The position numbers and the translations under genes are program-made. A stretch of DNA of 28,868 nt from Enterobacteriaceae bacterium UBA3516 (GTDB lineage Bacteria; Pseudomonadota; Gammaproteobacteria; Enterobacterales; Enterobacteriaceae). Under the pieces are notes generated by a model. That model saw only the letters and a program-made list of their open reading frames with translations. It had not been told where the DNA came from and ran no database searches. Of the stretch, positions 1-8,521 are shown one piece after another (positions within the stretch are counted from its first letter, which is position 1; each line of letters opens with the position of its first letter). Where the stretch lies: the NCBI GenBank assembly GCA_002377245.1, contig DFPL01000191.1:9430-38297 (forward strand), in the 5' to 3' direction.

Positions 1-17
1 TCCGGCCCCCGCAACCA
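1..17 (+). tRNA. tRNA-fMet (initiator), 3' end only
   Basis: The first 17 bases, TCCGGCCCCCGCAACCA, match the 3' acceptor arm and encoded CCA of enterobacterial initiator tRNA. The rest lies left of the window. In E. coli the metZWV cluster of three initiator tRNA genes sits beside amiC, so this should be the last gene of that cluster. A terminator follows directly, which agrees with it being last. The identification rests on 17 bases plus position. Confidence 0.85.
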
Positions 18-26
18 ACATATTAA

Positions 27-49
27 GCACCTTAACGGGTGTTTTTTTT
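27..49 (+). terminator. Rho-independent terminator of the initiator tRNA operon
   Basis: A short hairpin (CACC at 28-31 paired with GGTG at 38-41, six-base loop) is followed by eight T residues (42-49). It starts ten bases after the tRNA CCA end, as expected for the end of a tRNA transcript. Confidence 0.8.
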
Positions 50-61
50 GTTTTTATTCTT

Positions 62-188
62 CATCCTTCACGCTGCGCCCATGTTGGCCGCCTTCATTCG
101 CCCCAGTCACGTACCTTTGTACGCTCCCGGGGATTCATTCAGTTGCCGCCTCGGCGCAACATGAATGATTCGAATAAACTATCCTGTG
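62..188. repeat. ERIC (IRU) element, full-length but diverged
   Basis: The core CCCAGTCACGTACCTTTGTA followed by CGCTCCCGGGGATTCA (about 103-137) matches the central palindrome of enterobacterial repetitive intergenic consensus (ERIC) elements. TTGCCGCCT...GCAAC...TGAATGATT follows, matching the right arm. The outer inverted ends are degenerate, so the borders are approximate. ERICs are non-coding, transcribed palindromic repeats of about 127 bp that sit between genes. This one lies between the tRNA terminator and the amiC 3' end and may act at the 3' end of the amiC message. Confidence 0.8.
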
Positions 189-193
189 TTTTT

Positions 194-267
194 CCTTCAC
201 GCTGCGCCCATGTTGGCCGCCTTCATTCACCCCAGTCACGTACCTTTGTACGCTCCCGGGGATTCAT
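194..267. repeat. Truncated second ERIC copy, direct repeat of 65-138
   Basis: These 74 bases match 65-138 with one difference (G at 100, A at 229), offset by 129 bp. The copy stops after GGATTCAT, so the ERIC right arm is missing. The amiC stop codon lies 25 bases further on. The pair forms a tandem ERIC arrangement. Near-identity of the two copies beside a diverged right arm points to a recent duplication or to gene conversion. Confidence 0.85.
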
Positions 268-292
268 CCAAATTAACATCCGGGCTATAGGA

Positions 293-1546
293 TCAGCCTC
301 TTCTCGCCAGGGTCGCACCATCAGCAAAATACGCTTTAATTCCAGCCAGAATTGACTCCGCCACCTCTTGCTGGAACTTCGCGGTTTTGAGCTTACGCTC
401 CTCTTCAACGTTACTGATAAACGCTGTTTCGACGAGGATCGACGGAATATCCGGGGCTTTCAGCACCGCAAACCCGGCCTGCTCAACGCTATTTTTGTGC
501 AGGCTATTGATGCTACCCAGCTTGTTCAGCACCGCTTTACCAAACTTCAGACTGTCGTTGATCGTCAGCGACTGCACCATATCGAACATCGTGTGATCAA
601 GATACCGGTCACCGCTTTTGCTCACGCCGCCGATCAAATCCGCTGCGTTCTGCGTCTCAGCAAGGAATTTAGCCGCCGTACTGGTGGCCCCTTTCGTTGA
701 CAGCGCAAACACCGATGATCCATGAGGCTGACGGCTGCTAAAGGCATCGGCGTGAATGGAAACAAACAGGTCGGCACGCTGCTTTTGTGCTTTAGCCACA
801 CGCACCTTCAACGGAATGAAGACATCTTCATTACGTGTCATGTACGCTTTCATGTTGCCCTCTTTTTCAATAAGCGCGCGCAAGCGACGGGCAATTTGCA
901 GCACCACATCTTTCTCACGGGTCCGGTACTTACCGATGGCCCCCGGATCCTCACCGCCGTGTCCGGGATCCAACATGATAACGATCGGACGATCGCGCCC
1001 GGCTTTACCCGGCTGCGGGCCACTTTGTGCTGGCGGAACCTGCTTATCCAGATCGCCCTGGTTATACTCCTCAAGCAACGCCAGTAACGGATCCTGAACA
1101 TCTTTTGCATTGGCGGGATAGAGATCCATCACCAGACGCTCTTTAAATCCGGCGACCGGCGCAAGCGCAAACAGCTGCGGCTTAATATCCTGCTTGAGCT
1201 CAAACACCATACGCACCGTCTTAGGATCAAACTGCCCGACACGCGCGGATTTAATGAAAGGATCGTCGTTGCGAATCTGCGCGCCCATGCCTTTCAGTAC
1301 AGAGTTGAGGTTCACGCCTTCGAGATCGACCACCAGCCGGTCAGGATTGCTCAGCGAAAACTGGCGATAGTTGATGACCCGGTTAGATTCCACGGTGACA
1401 CGGGTATAAGTAGAAGCAGGCCAGACGCGCACAGCGACCACCTGACTCACGGCGGCAAGGCCAACCTGGCTCACGCTTAATAACCACATTGCCCCCGCAC
1501 CCTGTATTAATTTGCGGCGGCTTAGCGCTTTATGACTTCCCGACAT
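293..1546 (-). CDS. amiC: N-acetylmuramoyl-L-alanine amidase AmiC
   Basis: A 417-residue zinc amidase that cuts the amide bond between MurNAc and the stem peptide, splitting septal peptidoglycan so daughter cells separate. The N-terminus carries a twin-arginine signal (SRRKLIQGAGAM, about residues 9-20) and hydrophobic stretch, so export is by Tat. An AMIN domain (about 35-140) that targets the septum comes next, then the Amidase_3 domain (about 187-410). Zinc and catalytic residues are visible: His196 (DPGHGG), Glu211 (TREKD), His265 (SIHAD) and Glu373 (VETAF). The start at 1546 has GGGAG just upstream and gives the E. coli length; an ATG seven codons earlier is less likely. In E. coli the enzyme is activated by NlpD. 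Divergent from argA; ERIC repeats follow its stop. Confidence 0.97.
   Translation of the reverse strand: MSGSHKALSRRKLIQGAGAMWLLSVSQVGLAAVSQVVAVRVWPASTYTRVTVESNRVINYRQFSLSNPDRLVVDLEGVNLNSVLKGMGAQIRNDDPFIKSARVGQFDPKTVRMVFELKQDIKPQLFALAPVAGFKERLVMDLYPANAKDVQDPLLALLEEYNQGDLDKQVPPAQSGPQPGKAGRDRPIVIMLDPGHGGEDPGAIGKYRTREKDVVLQIARRLRALIEKEGNMKAYMTRNEDVFIPLKVRVAKAQKQRADLFVSIHADAFSSRQPHGSSVFALSTKGATSTAAKFLAETQNAADLIGGVSKSGDRYLDHTMFDMVQSLTINDSLKFGKAVLNKLGSINSLHKNSVEQAGFAVLKAPDIPSILVETAFISNVEEERKLKTAKFQQEVAESILAGIKAYFADGATLARRG
1330..1337 (-). other. Chi site (GCTGGTGG on the minus strand), inside amiC
   Basis: CCACCAGC on the plus strand is the complement of the E. coli Chi octamer, which switches RecBCD from degradation to recombination. 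An exact octamer match inside coding sequence; activity depends on this host's RecBCD having the E. coli specificity. Confidence 0.55.
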
Positions 1547-1711
1547 GCCACTCCCGAGCAAAAGCAAAAATGATGAATGACTAATGAAACGTCAGAATTG
1601 ACCGAAAACTTTAACGAATGACGCATAAGCTGTCATCTATAAAACGGTAAATGAGGTGTAGTCTGGTCGGAAGTGATAAAGATTCATATTAACTGGTAAT
1701 GCATTTATGGC

Positions 1712-1740
1712 TTGCACATCAGCCAATAAAAGAATAAAAA
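1712..1740 (+). promoter_or_regulatory. Candidate argA promoter
   Basis: TTGCAC (1712-1717) and TAAAAA (1735-1740) are separated by 17 bp. The proposed -10 lies within the first ArgR box, which would explain arginine repression by direct occlusion. The -10 is a poor match to TATAAT, so this is inferred from spacing and the operator position. Confidence 0.5.
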
Positions 1741-1767
1741 TACATTTTTTACGAATAATCATGCAGT
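1729..1767 (+). promoter_or_regulatory. Tandem ArgR operator (two ARG boxes) of argA
   Basis: Two 18-bp matches to the ARG box pattern (AATwwwwATTnA core) lie at 1729-1746 (core AATAAAAATACA) and 1750-1767 (core AATAATCATGCA). They are separated by 3 bp, the spacing normal for paired boxes bound by one ArgR hexamer. They sit directly in front of the argA ribosome binding site (GAGGG, 1768-1772). ArgR with bound arginine should repress argA here. Confidence 0.8.
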
Positions 1768-1778
1768 GAGGGTTGGCC

Positions 1779-3110
1779 GTGGTAAAGGAACGTAGAACCG
1801 AACTGGTGCAGGGATTTCGCCACTCTGTCCCCTATATCAATACGCATCGGGGCAAAACCTTTGTCATTATGCTGGGTGGCGAGGCCATTGAGCATGAAAA
1901 CTTTTCCAGTATCGTCAACGATATCGGTCTGCTGCACAGCCTGGGAATCCGGCTGGTTGTGGTCTACGGCGCGCGTCCACAAATTGACGCCAACCTTGCT
2001 GCGCATCAACACGAACCGCTTTACCACAAACATATCCGCGTTACCGATGCCAAAACCCTTGAACTGGTAAAACAGGCGGCAGGTCTGCTGCAACTGGACA
2101 TCACCGCCCGCCTGTCCATGAGCCTGAACAATACCCCACTTCAGGGTGCACACATCAATGTTGTCAGCGGCAATTTTATTATTGCCCAGCCGCTCGGCGT
2201 CGATGATGGTGTCGATTACTGCCACAGCGGGCGCATCCGTCGTATTGATGAAGAAGCTATCCACCGTCAGTTAGACGGCGGCGCGATTGTGCTGATGGGG
2301 CCGGTGGCAGTGTCAGTGACCGGAGAGAGTTTTAACCTCACCTCTGAAGAGATTGCCACCCAGCTTGCCATCAAACTGAAAGCAGAAAAAATGATTGGGT
2401 TTTGCTCCTCGCAAGGGGTTTATAACGAAGAGGGGCAAATTGTCTCCGAATTGTTCCCGAACGAAGCTCAGGCTCGCGTCGAAGCGCTGGAAGAGCAAGG
2501 CGATTACTATTCCGGCACCGTACGTTTCCTGCGGGGAGCGATGAAAGCCTGCCGGAGTGGAGTGCGTCGTAGCCATCTCATTAGCTATCAGGAAGATGGC
2601 GCGCTGTTGCAGGAGCTTTTCTCGCGCGACGGTATTGGTACGCAGATTGTGATGGAAAGCGCGGAACAAATCCGCCGTGCCACCATCAACGATATCGGCG
2701 GCATTCTGGAACTGATTCGGCCGCTGGAGCAGCAGGGTATCCTGGTGCGTCGTTCCCGTGAGCAACTGGAGATGGAAATCGATAAATTTACCGTCGTCCA
2801 GCGCGACAACCTGACCATCGCCTGTGCTGCGCTCTATCCGTTCCCGGAAGAAAAGATCGGTGAAATGGCCTGCGTTGCGGTTCATCCGGATTACCGAAGC
2901 TCATCACGCGGTGAGGTGTTACTCGACAGGATCGCCGCTCAGGCGAAGCAGATGGGTCTGAGTAAACTGTTTGTCCTGACGACCCGCAGCATTCACTGGT
3001 TCCAGGAACGCGGCTTTACCCCGGTGGACATCGACTCTCTGCCGGAAAGCAAAAAAGAGATGTACAACTACCAACGCCGCTCAAAAGTATTGATGGCCGA
3101 CCTCACCTGA
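1779..3110 (+). CDS. argA: N-acetylglutamate synthase (amino-acid acetyltransferase) ArgA
   Basis: Transfers an acetyl group from acetyl-CoA to glutamate, the first step of arginine synthesis, in the cytoplasm. The 443 residues split into an amino-acid-kinase-like regulatory domain (about 20-270, with VIMLGGEAI and VVVYGARPQ), where arginine binds for feedback inhibition in this family, and a GNAT acetyltransferase domain (about 295-435, with ACVAVHPDYRSSSRGEVLL as the acetyl-CoA loop). GTG at 1779 is chosen as start because GAGGG lies six bases upstream and the length equals E. coli ArgA; a TTG two codons earlier overlaps that spacing. Two ArgR boxes precede it. It converges on recD with a shared 33-bp gap holding a hairpin. 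Confidence 0.97.
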   Translation: MVKERRTELVQGFRHSVPYINTHRGKTFVIMLGGEAIEHENFSSIVNDIGLLHSLGIRLVVVYGARPQIDANLAAHQHEPLYHKHIRVTDAKTLELVKQAAGLLQLDITARLSMSLNNTPLQGAHINVVSGNFIIAQPLGVDDGVDYCHSGRIRRIDEEAIHRQLDGGAIVLMGPVAVSVTGESFNLTSEEIATQLAIKLKAEKMIGFCSSQGVYNEEGQIVSELFPNEAQARVEALEEQGDYYSGTVRFLRGAMKACRSGVRRSHLISYQEDGALLQELFSRDGIGTQIVMESAEQIRRATINDIGGILELIRPLEQQGILVRRSREQLEMEIDKFTVVQRDNLTIACAALYPFPEEKIGEMACVAVHPDYRSSSRGEVLLDRIAAQAKQMGLSKLFVLTTRSIHWFQERGFTPVDIDSLPESKKEMYNYQRRSKVLMADLT

Positions 3111-3116
3111 CCTCTC

Positions 3117-3145
3117 GCCCCACGCTTCGCCGTGGGGCATGTTTT
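3117..3145 (+). terminator. Terminator hairpin between convergent argA and recD
   Basis: GCCCCACG (3117-3124) and CGTGGGGC (3131-3138) form a perfect 8-bp stem with loop CTTCGC, followed by ATGTTTT on the argA side. It lies six bases after the argA stop and ends at the recD stop. The T tract is short. On the recD strand there is no clear T tract, so it may only protect the 3' end there. Confidence 0.7.
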
Positions 3146-4979
3146 ACTCTTCCGCCTGGAAAAGGGCATCAAGGCCGCTTCGCCGCTCCGTGCGGGTGGC
3201 GATAGCCTGCGCCAGTACACGATCGTCCGCATACATAGAGAGTCGTTTTTTGGCGCGGGTGATGGCGGTATAAACCAGTTCTCGTGTCACCACCGGCACA
3301 AACTGCCCCGGCAGGATCAGTGCAGCATGATCAAATTCCGACCCTTGTGATTTATGAACTGTCATCGCCCAGGCGGTCTCATGCTCGGGTAGACGGCTCG
3401 GCTGAACGGACTTCATCGTGCCATCAGGCAGCGGGAACCAGACGCGGATCCCCTCTCCCTGATCGAGGGCGATGCCGATATCACCGTTAAACAGCCCCAG
3501 CGATGCATCATTACGGGTAATCATCACGGGACGTCCGTGATACCAGCGTCCTTGCGCAGGGCGAAAAATATGTCGCTGACGTACCAGTGCCTGCTCAATA
3601 CGTTCATTGAGGCCGCTGACACCGAACGGGCCTTCGCGCAGCGCACATAACAGCTGATACTCTCCGAAAGCCGTAATCACCGCCGAAGGTTGCACATCCT
3701 GTCTCAGCAGCGATAAATAATGCGCATAACCTGCCAGCGCATCGTCGATCATCTGCTGATAATCCTCGGTACTGAGCAAGGTTTTACTTTCGATGTCGTC
3801 AAAACCCTGACTGAACACGGCACGGGTGCCTGCTTTATCCCCTTGATTCACTGCCGCTGCCAGTTGACCAATACCGGAATCACTGCCAAAACGGTAGCTT
3901 TGCTGCAGAAGACATAAGCTGTCACGTAGTGCGCGCGCTGCCGTTCCGGTTCCAGCCGGCACCGTAAATCCGGTAACGCGTGAGAGTTCAGAGGCGCGTT
4001 CCGGCGTAAAACCTGCATTAACCCAAGTGCAAATATCCCCCAACACAGCCCCTGCTTCTACCGAAGCAAGCTGATCGCGATCGCCAAGGAAAATGACGCG
4101 CGCATGGGCCGGTAATGCATCAATCAGCCGCGACATCATCGGCAGATCGATCATTGAAGCCTCATCCACCACCAGCACATCCAGATGCAGCGGGTTTCCG
4201 GCATGATGACGTAACCGCTGGCTTCCCGGGACGGCTCCCAGTAAGCGGTGCAGCGTGCTGGCTTCGTCCGGCAACGTCGCTTTTTGCGCATCGCTCAGCG
4301 GCAACTGACGCAGCGCTTTCCCGAGCGACTCTGTCAGACGCGCCGCCGCTTTACCGGTAGGTGCGGCCAGGCTAATCCGACAGCGTTGCCCCTCAGCCAT
4401 CTGCACCAGCGCCGCCAACAGCCTGGCTACGGTGGTGGTTTTGCCTGTACCGGGCCCGCCGGAGATGACCGAAATACGCCGGGTCAGCGCCACTGCTGCC
4501 GCCACTTTTTGCCAGTTAATGGCATCCGTTGCGGGAAACAGGTCATCCAGCGCCTGTTTAAGACGTGATTCGTCTACCGTCAGGGGCTGATTAACGCGGG
4601 CAAAAAAATCGGCCACACGCTGTTCATTGCACCACATCCGGTTCAGGTAAAGCCTGTCTCCGGCAAGGATCATCGGTGCGATCGCTTCACCCTCGCTCAC
4701 CGCTGCCGAGGCCTGTAGTACCTCACGCCAGTTTTCAGGGCTACCGACCTGCTCGAAAATCGTCTGTAGCAGCGTCGGATTTTTTACGGAGGACATCTCC
4801 TCGCCTAAGCGGGTCAGCGGCAGGCAGACATGCCCCTCGCCCGCGTCACGACTCAGGAGTGCCGCAGCCAACATCACCGCAGGCTCATCACTACCTGCAA
4901 CGGTCCACGCAAACTGGACATCAAGCGGACGCAGCAGTTTTTGTTCAACGGCTTCCAGTAGCAAAGTACGCAACGTCAC
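3144..4979 (-). CDS. recD: Exodeoxyribonuclease V alpha subunit RecD
   Basis: The 5'-3' helicase subunit of RecBCD, the enzyme that unwinds and degrades double-strand DNA ends until it meets Chi. The 611 residues (three more than E. coli) show an N-terminal domain contacting RecC (about 1-115) and a superfamily 1B helicase core. Motif I is GGPGTGKTT with Lys180; motif II is VVDEASMID (about 272-280); motif V is TVHKSQGSEFDHAAL and motif VI is LVYTAITRAKKR near the C-terminus. The start codon overlaps the recB stop by four bases (ATGA), so translation is coupled, matching RecB and RecD being needed in equal amounts. Last gene of ptrA-recB-recD. Confidence 0.97.
   Translation of the reverse strand: MTLRTLLLEAVEQKLLRPLDVQFAWTVAGSDEPAVMLAAALLSRDAGEGHVCLPLTRLGEEMSSVKNPTLLQTIFEQVGSPENWREVLQASAAVSEGEAIAPMILAGDRLYLNRMWCNEQRVADFFARVNQPLTVDESRLKQALDDLFPATDAINWQKVAAAVALTRRISVISGGPGTGKTTTVARLLAALVQMAEGQRCRISLAAPTGKAAARLTESLGKALRQLPLSDAQKATLPDEASTLHRLLGAVPGSQRLRHHAGNPLHLDVLVVDEASMIDLPMMSRLIDALPAHARVIFLGDRDQLASVEAGAVLGDICTWVNAGFTPERASELSRVTGFTVPAGTGTAARALRDSLCLLQQSYRFGSDSGIGQLAAAVNQGDKAGTRAVFSQGFDDIESKTLLSTEDYQQMIDDALAGYAHYLSLLRQDVQPSAVITAFGEYQLLCALREGPFGVSGLNERIEQALVRQRHIFRPAQGRWYHGRPVMITRNDASLGLFNGDIGIALDQGEGIRVWFPLPDGTMKSVQPSRLPEHETAWAMTVHKSQGSEFDHAALILPGQFVPVVTRELVYTAITRAKKRLSMYADDRVLAQAIATRTERRSGLDALFQAEE
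4169..4176 (-). other. Chi site (GCTGGTGG on the minus strand), inside recD
   Basis: An exact match to the Chi octamer, read on the minus strand, within the motif II region of recD. It has the same orientation as the one in amiC. I noticed no plus-strand copy while reading the window by eye. Confidence 0.55.
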
Positions 4980-7900
4980 GACGTTACCTCCTGAGATTCC
5001 CCTGCAAACAGGGCATCCATCTTGTCAATTAACGCCGCCTCAGGCCGGGTAGTAAAAATGCCCTGCTGCGGATTACCGGGTTCGATACCACGCAGGAAAA
5101 GATAAATAACACCGCCAAAATGGCGTTCATAGTCATAATCGGCGATGCGATGACGCAAATACCGGTGCAAAGCAAGCGTATAGAGCTGGTATTGCAGATC
5201 ATAGCGATGGGATTGCATAGCCGCAGCCATCGCCTCGCGGGTATAGGCTTCACTTGATTCACCCAACCAGTTCGATTTGTAATCCAACAGGTAATAGCGC
5301 CCGTTGTGACGAAACACCAGGTCGATAAAGCCTTTCAGCATACCGCGCACATCACGAAAATTCAGCGGCGGGCAGTCCGCCGAGAGCGGATCATAATGGC
5401 GGATCAGCGCATCCAGTTTTTCCGCACGCAAATGCTGTTCAATGGGCACGTAAAATTCCATCTCTACCTGTTTGTCTTTGGCCGTCAGCTCGCATAATGC
5501 TAACCCTGTATCGCCAAGCGGTGCCTGCAAAACAGCCTCAATCCAGTCGCCTATCACCGGTTGCCAGTGGGCTTCAAAGCCGCCGGCCAGCAGTTTTTCA
5601 CTGACCCATTCCGCCGCCACCGGCTGGGTAAAATCGAGATCTTCAAATAAACCATGTAAGAAGGTGCCGGGTGACGCCCCGCGTGGGAACTGGTGTGGCG
5701 TCAACATGGGTTCATTCAGGGAATCACGCTCCCCTACGGCATCAATATCCAGTCGCGGCAGCAGATCCTGAGCCATACCGTGAGCACGCTGCTGGAGTCC
5801 TGAGTAACTGGTCACTCGCCAGTCATCAGCAATCAGACGTTCTACCTGCCGGGCATGGAGTGAGAGTGCCCCGCTTTGCGGTATTTCCCAGCGGGTATTA
5901 TCCGATGCACCGGGCGTGTGCAACGCAATATCCTCGTTGCACAACGCGCCGATCGCCGCCCGCAGACCACTGGCATCCATGGGCTCGCCACGTTGAATAA
6001 GACGCCCCAGCGCGCTGAGGTGAAGATCGGTTTCGCCCGCTTTTTCTCCACGACGCCGAAACAGCGGCGCGATGCCCAGGCTGCAGTGCCAGACCGAACG
6101 GGTCAAGGCAACGTAGAGCAGGCGTAAATCTTCTGCCAGCCGCTCTGTTTCTGCCAACGCGATACTCTCCTCGGCACCACTCAAATCGAGCACGGACGCG
6201 AAAGTGTCGCGATCGTGGTAAAAAGCCTGATCCTGGACGCGGAAATTGGCAATAAAGGGCAGCCAGACCAGCGGATACTCCAGGCCTTTCGATTTATGGA
6301 TGGTGACGATTTTCACCAGGTGCTTATCGCTCTCCAGACGCAACTGTTCGCTGGAGGCATTGGTGTCAGGTTCAGCGATATGCTGTGCCAGCCAACGCAC
6401 CAGCGCATATTCACTTTCGACCTTAGTCCCCGCCTCCTGCAACAGTTCGCCGAGGTGTAAAATATCGGTCAGACGCCGTTCGCCGCCCGCCGTCGCCAAC
6501 AGGTTCTCTGCAATCTGACGCGCACTCATCAACGCATGCAGCATCGGCATCACGCCACGCTTTTGCCACTGTTCGCGCCAGCCAGCGAACTCCTCGACGA
6601 CCGCATCCCATGCTGCTTCATCGTTATTGAGTGTTTCAATATCCAACGCACTCAGGCCCAGCATCGCGGTCGCCAACGCGCTACGCAGCGTACTTTCGCG
6701 TTCGGGCGCCAGGACCGCCTGCAACAACCACAACATCTCCTGCGCTTCCGGCGTCTCGAAGACGCTGTCACGGTTTGAAAGATAGACCGAGGGAATGTTC
6801 AGCAGCCCAAGCGCATCGCGGATAAGGGTGGCTTCGTGGCGGCTACGCACCAGCACGGTGATATCCGAGGCCCGCAATGGTCTGCGCTTTTCGCCTTCGT
6901 AAAGCAGTGCATCACCGGCCTGACCGGCCATCAGCCAGTCACGGATTTGCGCAGCACAGTGGCCCGCCATTGATGACTGATAGTCTGAAACGCCAACGCC
7001 CTCTCCGTCCATCAGCCACATCGACATGGCAGGCTGCTTTTCGCCTTTCACCACAAAGCGAAGTGACTGGTTTTTGGCAGCAAATTTTACCGGCTGGAAA
7101 GGTATTTGCCGGAACATAAAGGCGTCTTTAATCTGACTAAAAATCCGGTTCACGCTCTCGACCATTCCTGGTGCTGATCGCCAGTTGGTATCGAGCGTAT
7201 AGCGCGCGGTGACTTCATCGCGCGCTTTCATATAGGTGAAAATATCCGCCCCGCGAAATGCGTAAATGGCCTGCTTAGGATCACCGATTAAGAGCAGTGC
7301 ATTGTCAGGCTGATGGTGCCAGATGCGGCGAAAAATACGGTATTGCTGGGGATCGGTATCCTGAAATTCATCGATCATCGCGACCGGAAAACGGGCACGA
7401 ATGGCGGCCGCCAGGGCATCGCCATTGGCGCTTTGCAATGCGCTGTCCAGTCGACTGAGCATATCGTCAAAGCCTAAAACGCCGCGGCGGCGTTTTTCCA
7501 GGGCCACCGTCTCGCGAATTTCACGCATGGCGCGGGTCAGCACCAGGTCTTTTAAGGTCAACGGAGACGCTAACAGCGTTTCAATTGCCTCGAATAGCGG
7601 ATGTTCAGGAACCACAGTGCCCGGTTTTGTGCGTTCGCGCAGGAAAGACTGAGCAAATTTTTCCAGCGGTTCGGGTAACTGATAGCTGAGGGTCTCTTCC
7701 TGAGCCCAGGCGCTAATTTTTTCAATCCACCGGGCCTGATTGGTGCGGTTAAATTTTTGCCGCATGATACCCGAGCCTTCAATCAGCGCGTCCAGCTCCG
7801 CAACGGAACTAAGCCAGAACTGCTTAACGCTATTGATTTGCTCAAGGATTTTTTGATGACGACTCTGCAAGGTTTCATCGTCAGGCGGCGCAGATTTTAT

Positions 7901-8521
7901 GTGCGGCGCTTCACCCTGCAAATAGCGGTCGATAGCTTTCAACAGATCCTGCGGCCCTTTCCACGATGCATGGATCACTTGAGCCAGATCGCGTGGCAAG
8001 GGGTAACAGTGTCGACGCCAGAAGTCTGCACAAGCCTGATAACGCAGTATTGATTCATCTTCAATCAGCTGTTGCTCAAACAACATGCCCGACTCAAAAG
8101 CATTCAGGCTTAGCATTCGCTGGCAGAAACCGTGAATGGTGAACACCGCCGCTTCGTCCATCTGCCGCTCGGCCAGCATCAGCCACTGGGCAGCCTGCTG
8201 TTTGTCGTCAATTTCGTCAAGCAGGCGTGCATAGAGAGGGTTATCAGAAGATTCACGCAGGCAGGCGATCCGCAGTTCGTGAATATTGCTACGGATACGT
8301 CCACGCAGTTCTGCGGTGGCAGCCTCTGTAAAGGTGACGACCAGCAGCTCTTCTACATTGAGCGGCCTCGGAAAGGCGGACTCGCCGCCTAGTCCGAGTA
8401 GCAGCCGCAAATAGAGTGCGGCGATGGTGAAGGTTTTACCGGTGCCCGCAGAGGCTTCAATCAGACGCTCGCCGATAAGCGGCAAGCGCAGGGGATCAAG
8501 GGACTCAGCGGTTTCACTCAT
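4976..8521 (-). CDS. recB: Exodeoxyribonuclease V beta subunit RecB
   Basis: The 3'-5' helicase and sole nuclease subunit of RecBCD; it also loads RecA after Chi. At 1181 residues it is one longer than E. coli RecB. The superfamily 1A (UvrD-like) helicase shows motif I ASAGTGKTF with Lys29, motif II MIDEFQDTDPQQ (about 400), motif V TIHKSKGLEYPLVWL and motif VI LLYVALTRS. A linker leads to the C-terminal nuclease domain, which contains LLDYKSN with Asp1080 and Lys1082, the catalytic residues known in E. coli, so the nuclease is predicted active. The start overlaps the ptrA stop by four bases and the stop overlaps the recD start by four bases. Confidence 0.97.
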   Translation of the reverse strand: MSETAESLDPLRLPLIGERLIEASAGTGKTFTIAALYLRLLLGLGGESAFPRPLNVEELLVVTFTEAATAELRGRIRSNIHELRIACLRESSDNPLYARLLDEIDDKQQAAQWLMLAERQMDEAAVFTIHGFCQRMLSLNAFESGMLFEQQLIEDESILRYQACADFWRRHCYPLPRDLAQVIHASWKGPQDLLKAIDRYLQGEAPHIKSAPPDDETLQSRHQKILEQINSVKQFWLSSVAELDALIEGSGIMRQKFNRTNQARWIEKISAWAQEETLSYQLPEPLEKFAQSFLRERTKPGTVVPEHPLFEAIETLLASPLTLKDLVLTRAMREIRETVALEKRRRGVLGFDDMLSRLDSALQSANGDALAAAIRARFPVAMIDEFQDTDPQQYRIFRRIWHHQPDNALLLIGDPKQAIYAFRGADIFTYMKARDEVTARYTLDTNWRSAPGMVESVNRIFSQIKDAFMFRQIPFQPVKFAAKNQSLRFVVKGEKQPAMSMWLMDGEGVGVSDYQSSMAGHCAAQIRDWLMAGQAGDALLYEGEKRRPLRASDITVLVRSRHEATLIRDALGLLNIPSVYLSNRDSVFETPEAQEMLWLLQAVLAPERESTLRSALATAMLGLSALDIETLNNDEAAWDAVVEEFAGWREQWQKRGVMPMLHALMSARQIAENLLATAGGERRLTDILHLGELLQEAGTKVESEYALVRWLAQHIAEPDTNASSEQLRLESDKHLVKIVTIHKSKGLEYPLVWLPFIANFRVQDQAFYHDRDTFASVLDLSGAEESIALAETERLAEDLRLLYVALTRSVWHCSLGIAPLFRRRGEKAGETDLHLSALGRLIQRGEPMDASGLRAAIGALCNEDIALHTPGASDNTRWEIPQSGALSLHARQVERLIADDWRVTSYSGLQQRAHGMAQDLLPRLDIDAVGERDSLNEPMLTPHQFPRGASPGTFLHGLFEDLDFTQPVAAEWVSEKLLAGGFEAHWQPVIGDWIEAVLQAPLGDTGLALCELTAKDKQVEMEFYVPIEQHLRAEKLDALIRHYDPLSADCPPLNFRDVRGMLKGFIDLVFRHNGRYYLLDYKSNWLGESSEAYTREAMAAAMQSHRYDLQYQLYTLALHRYLRHRIADYDYERHFGGVIYLFLRGIEPGNPQQGIFTTRPEAALIDKMDALFAGESQEVTS

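Noticed and set aside
62..267. CRISPR-like direct repeats near the left edge
   Set aside because: Only two copies, each with the ERIC core palindrome and no unique equal-length spacers; no cas genes in the window.
143..355. 70-codon plus-strand open frame across the ERIC repeats
   Set aside because: It is made of ERIC sequence plus the amiC antisense end and has no ribosome binding site.
1547..1567. amiC start seven codons upstream at 1567
   Set aside because: The extra residues (MLLLGSG) would precede the Tat motif unusually, and GGGAG fits the start at 1546.
3117..3145. Bidirectional terminator for argA and recD
   Set aside because: The stem is good but only the argA side has a T tract, so the call was limited to the plus strand.
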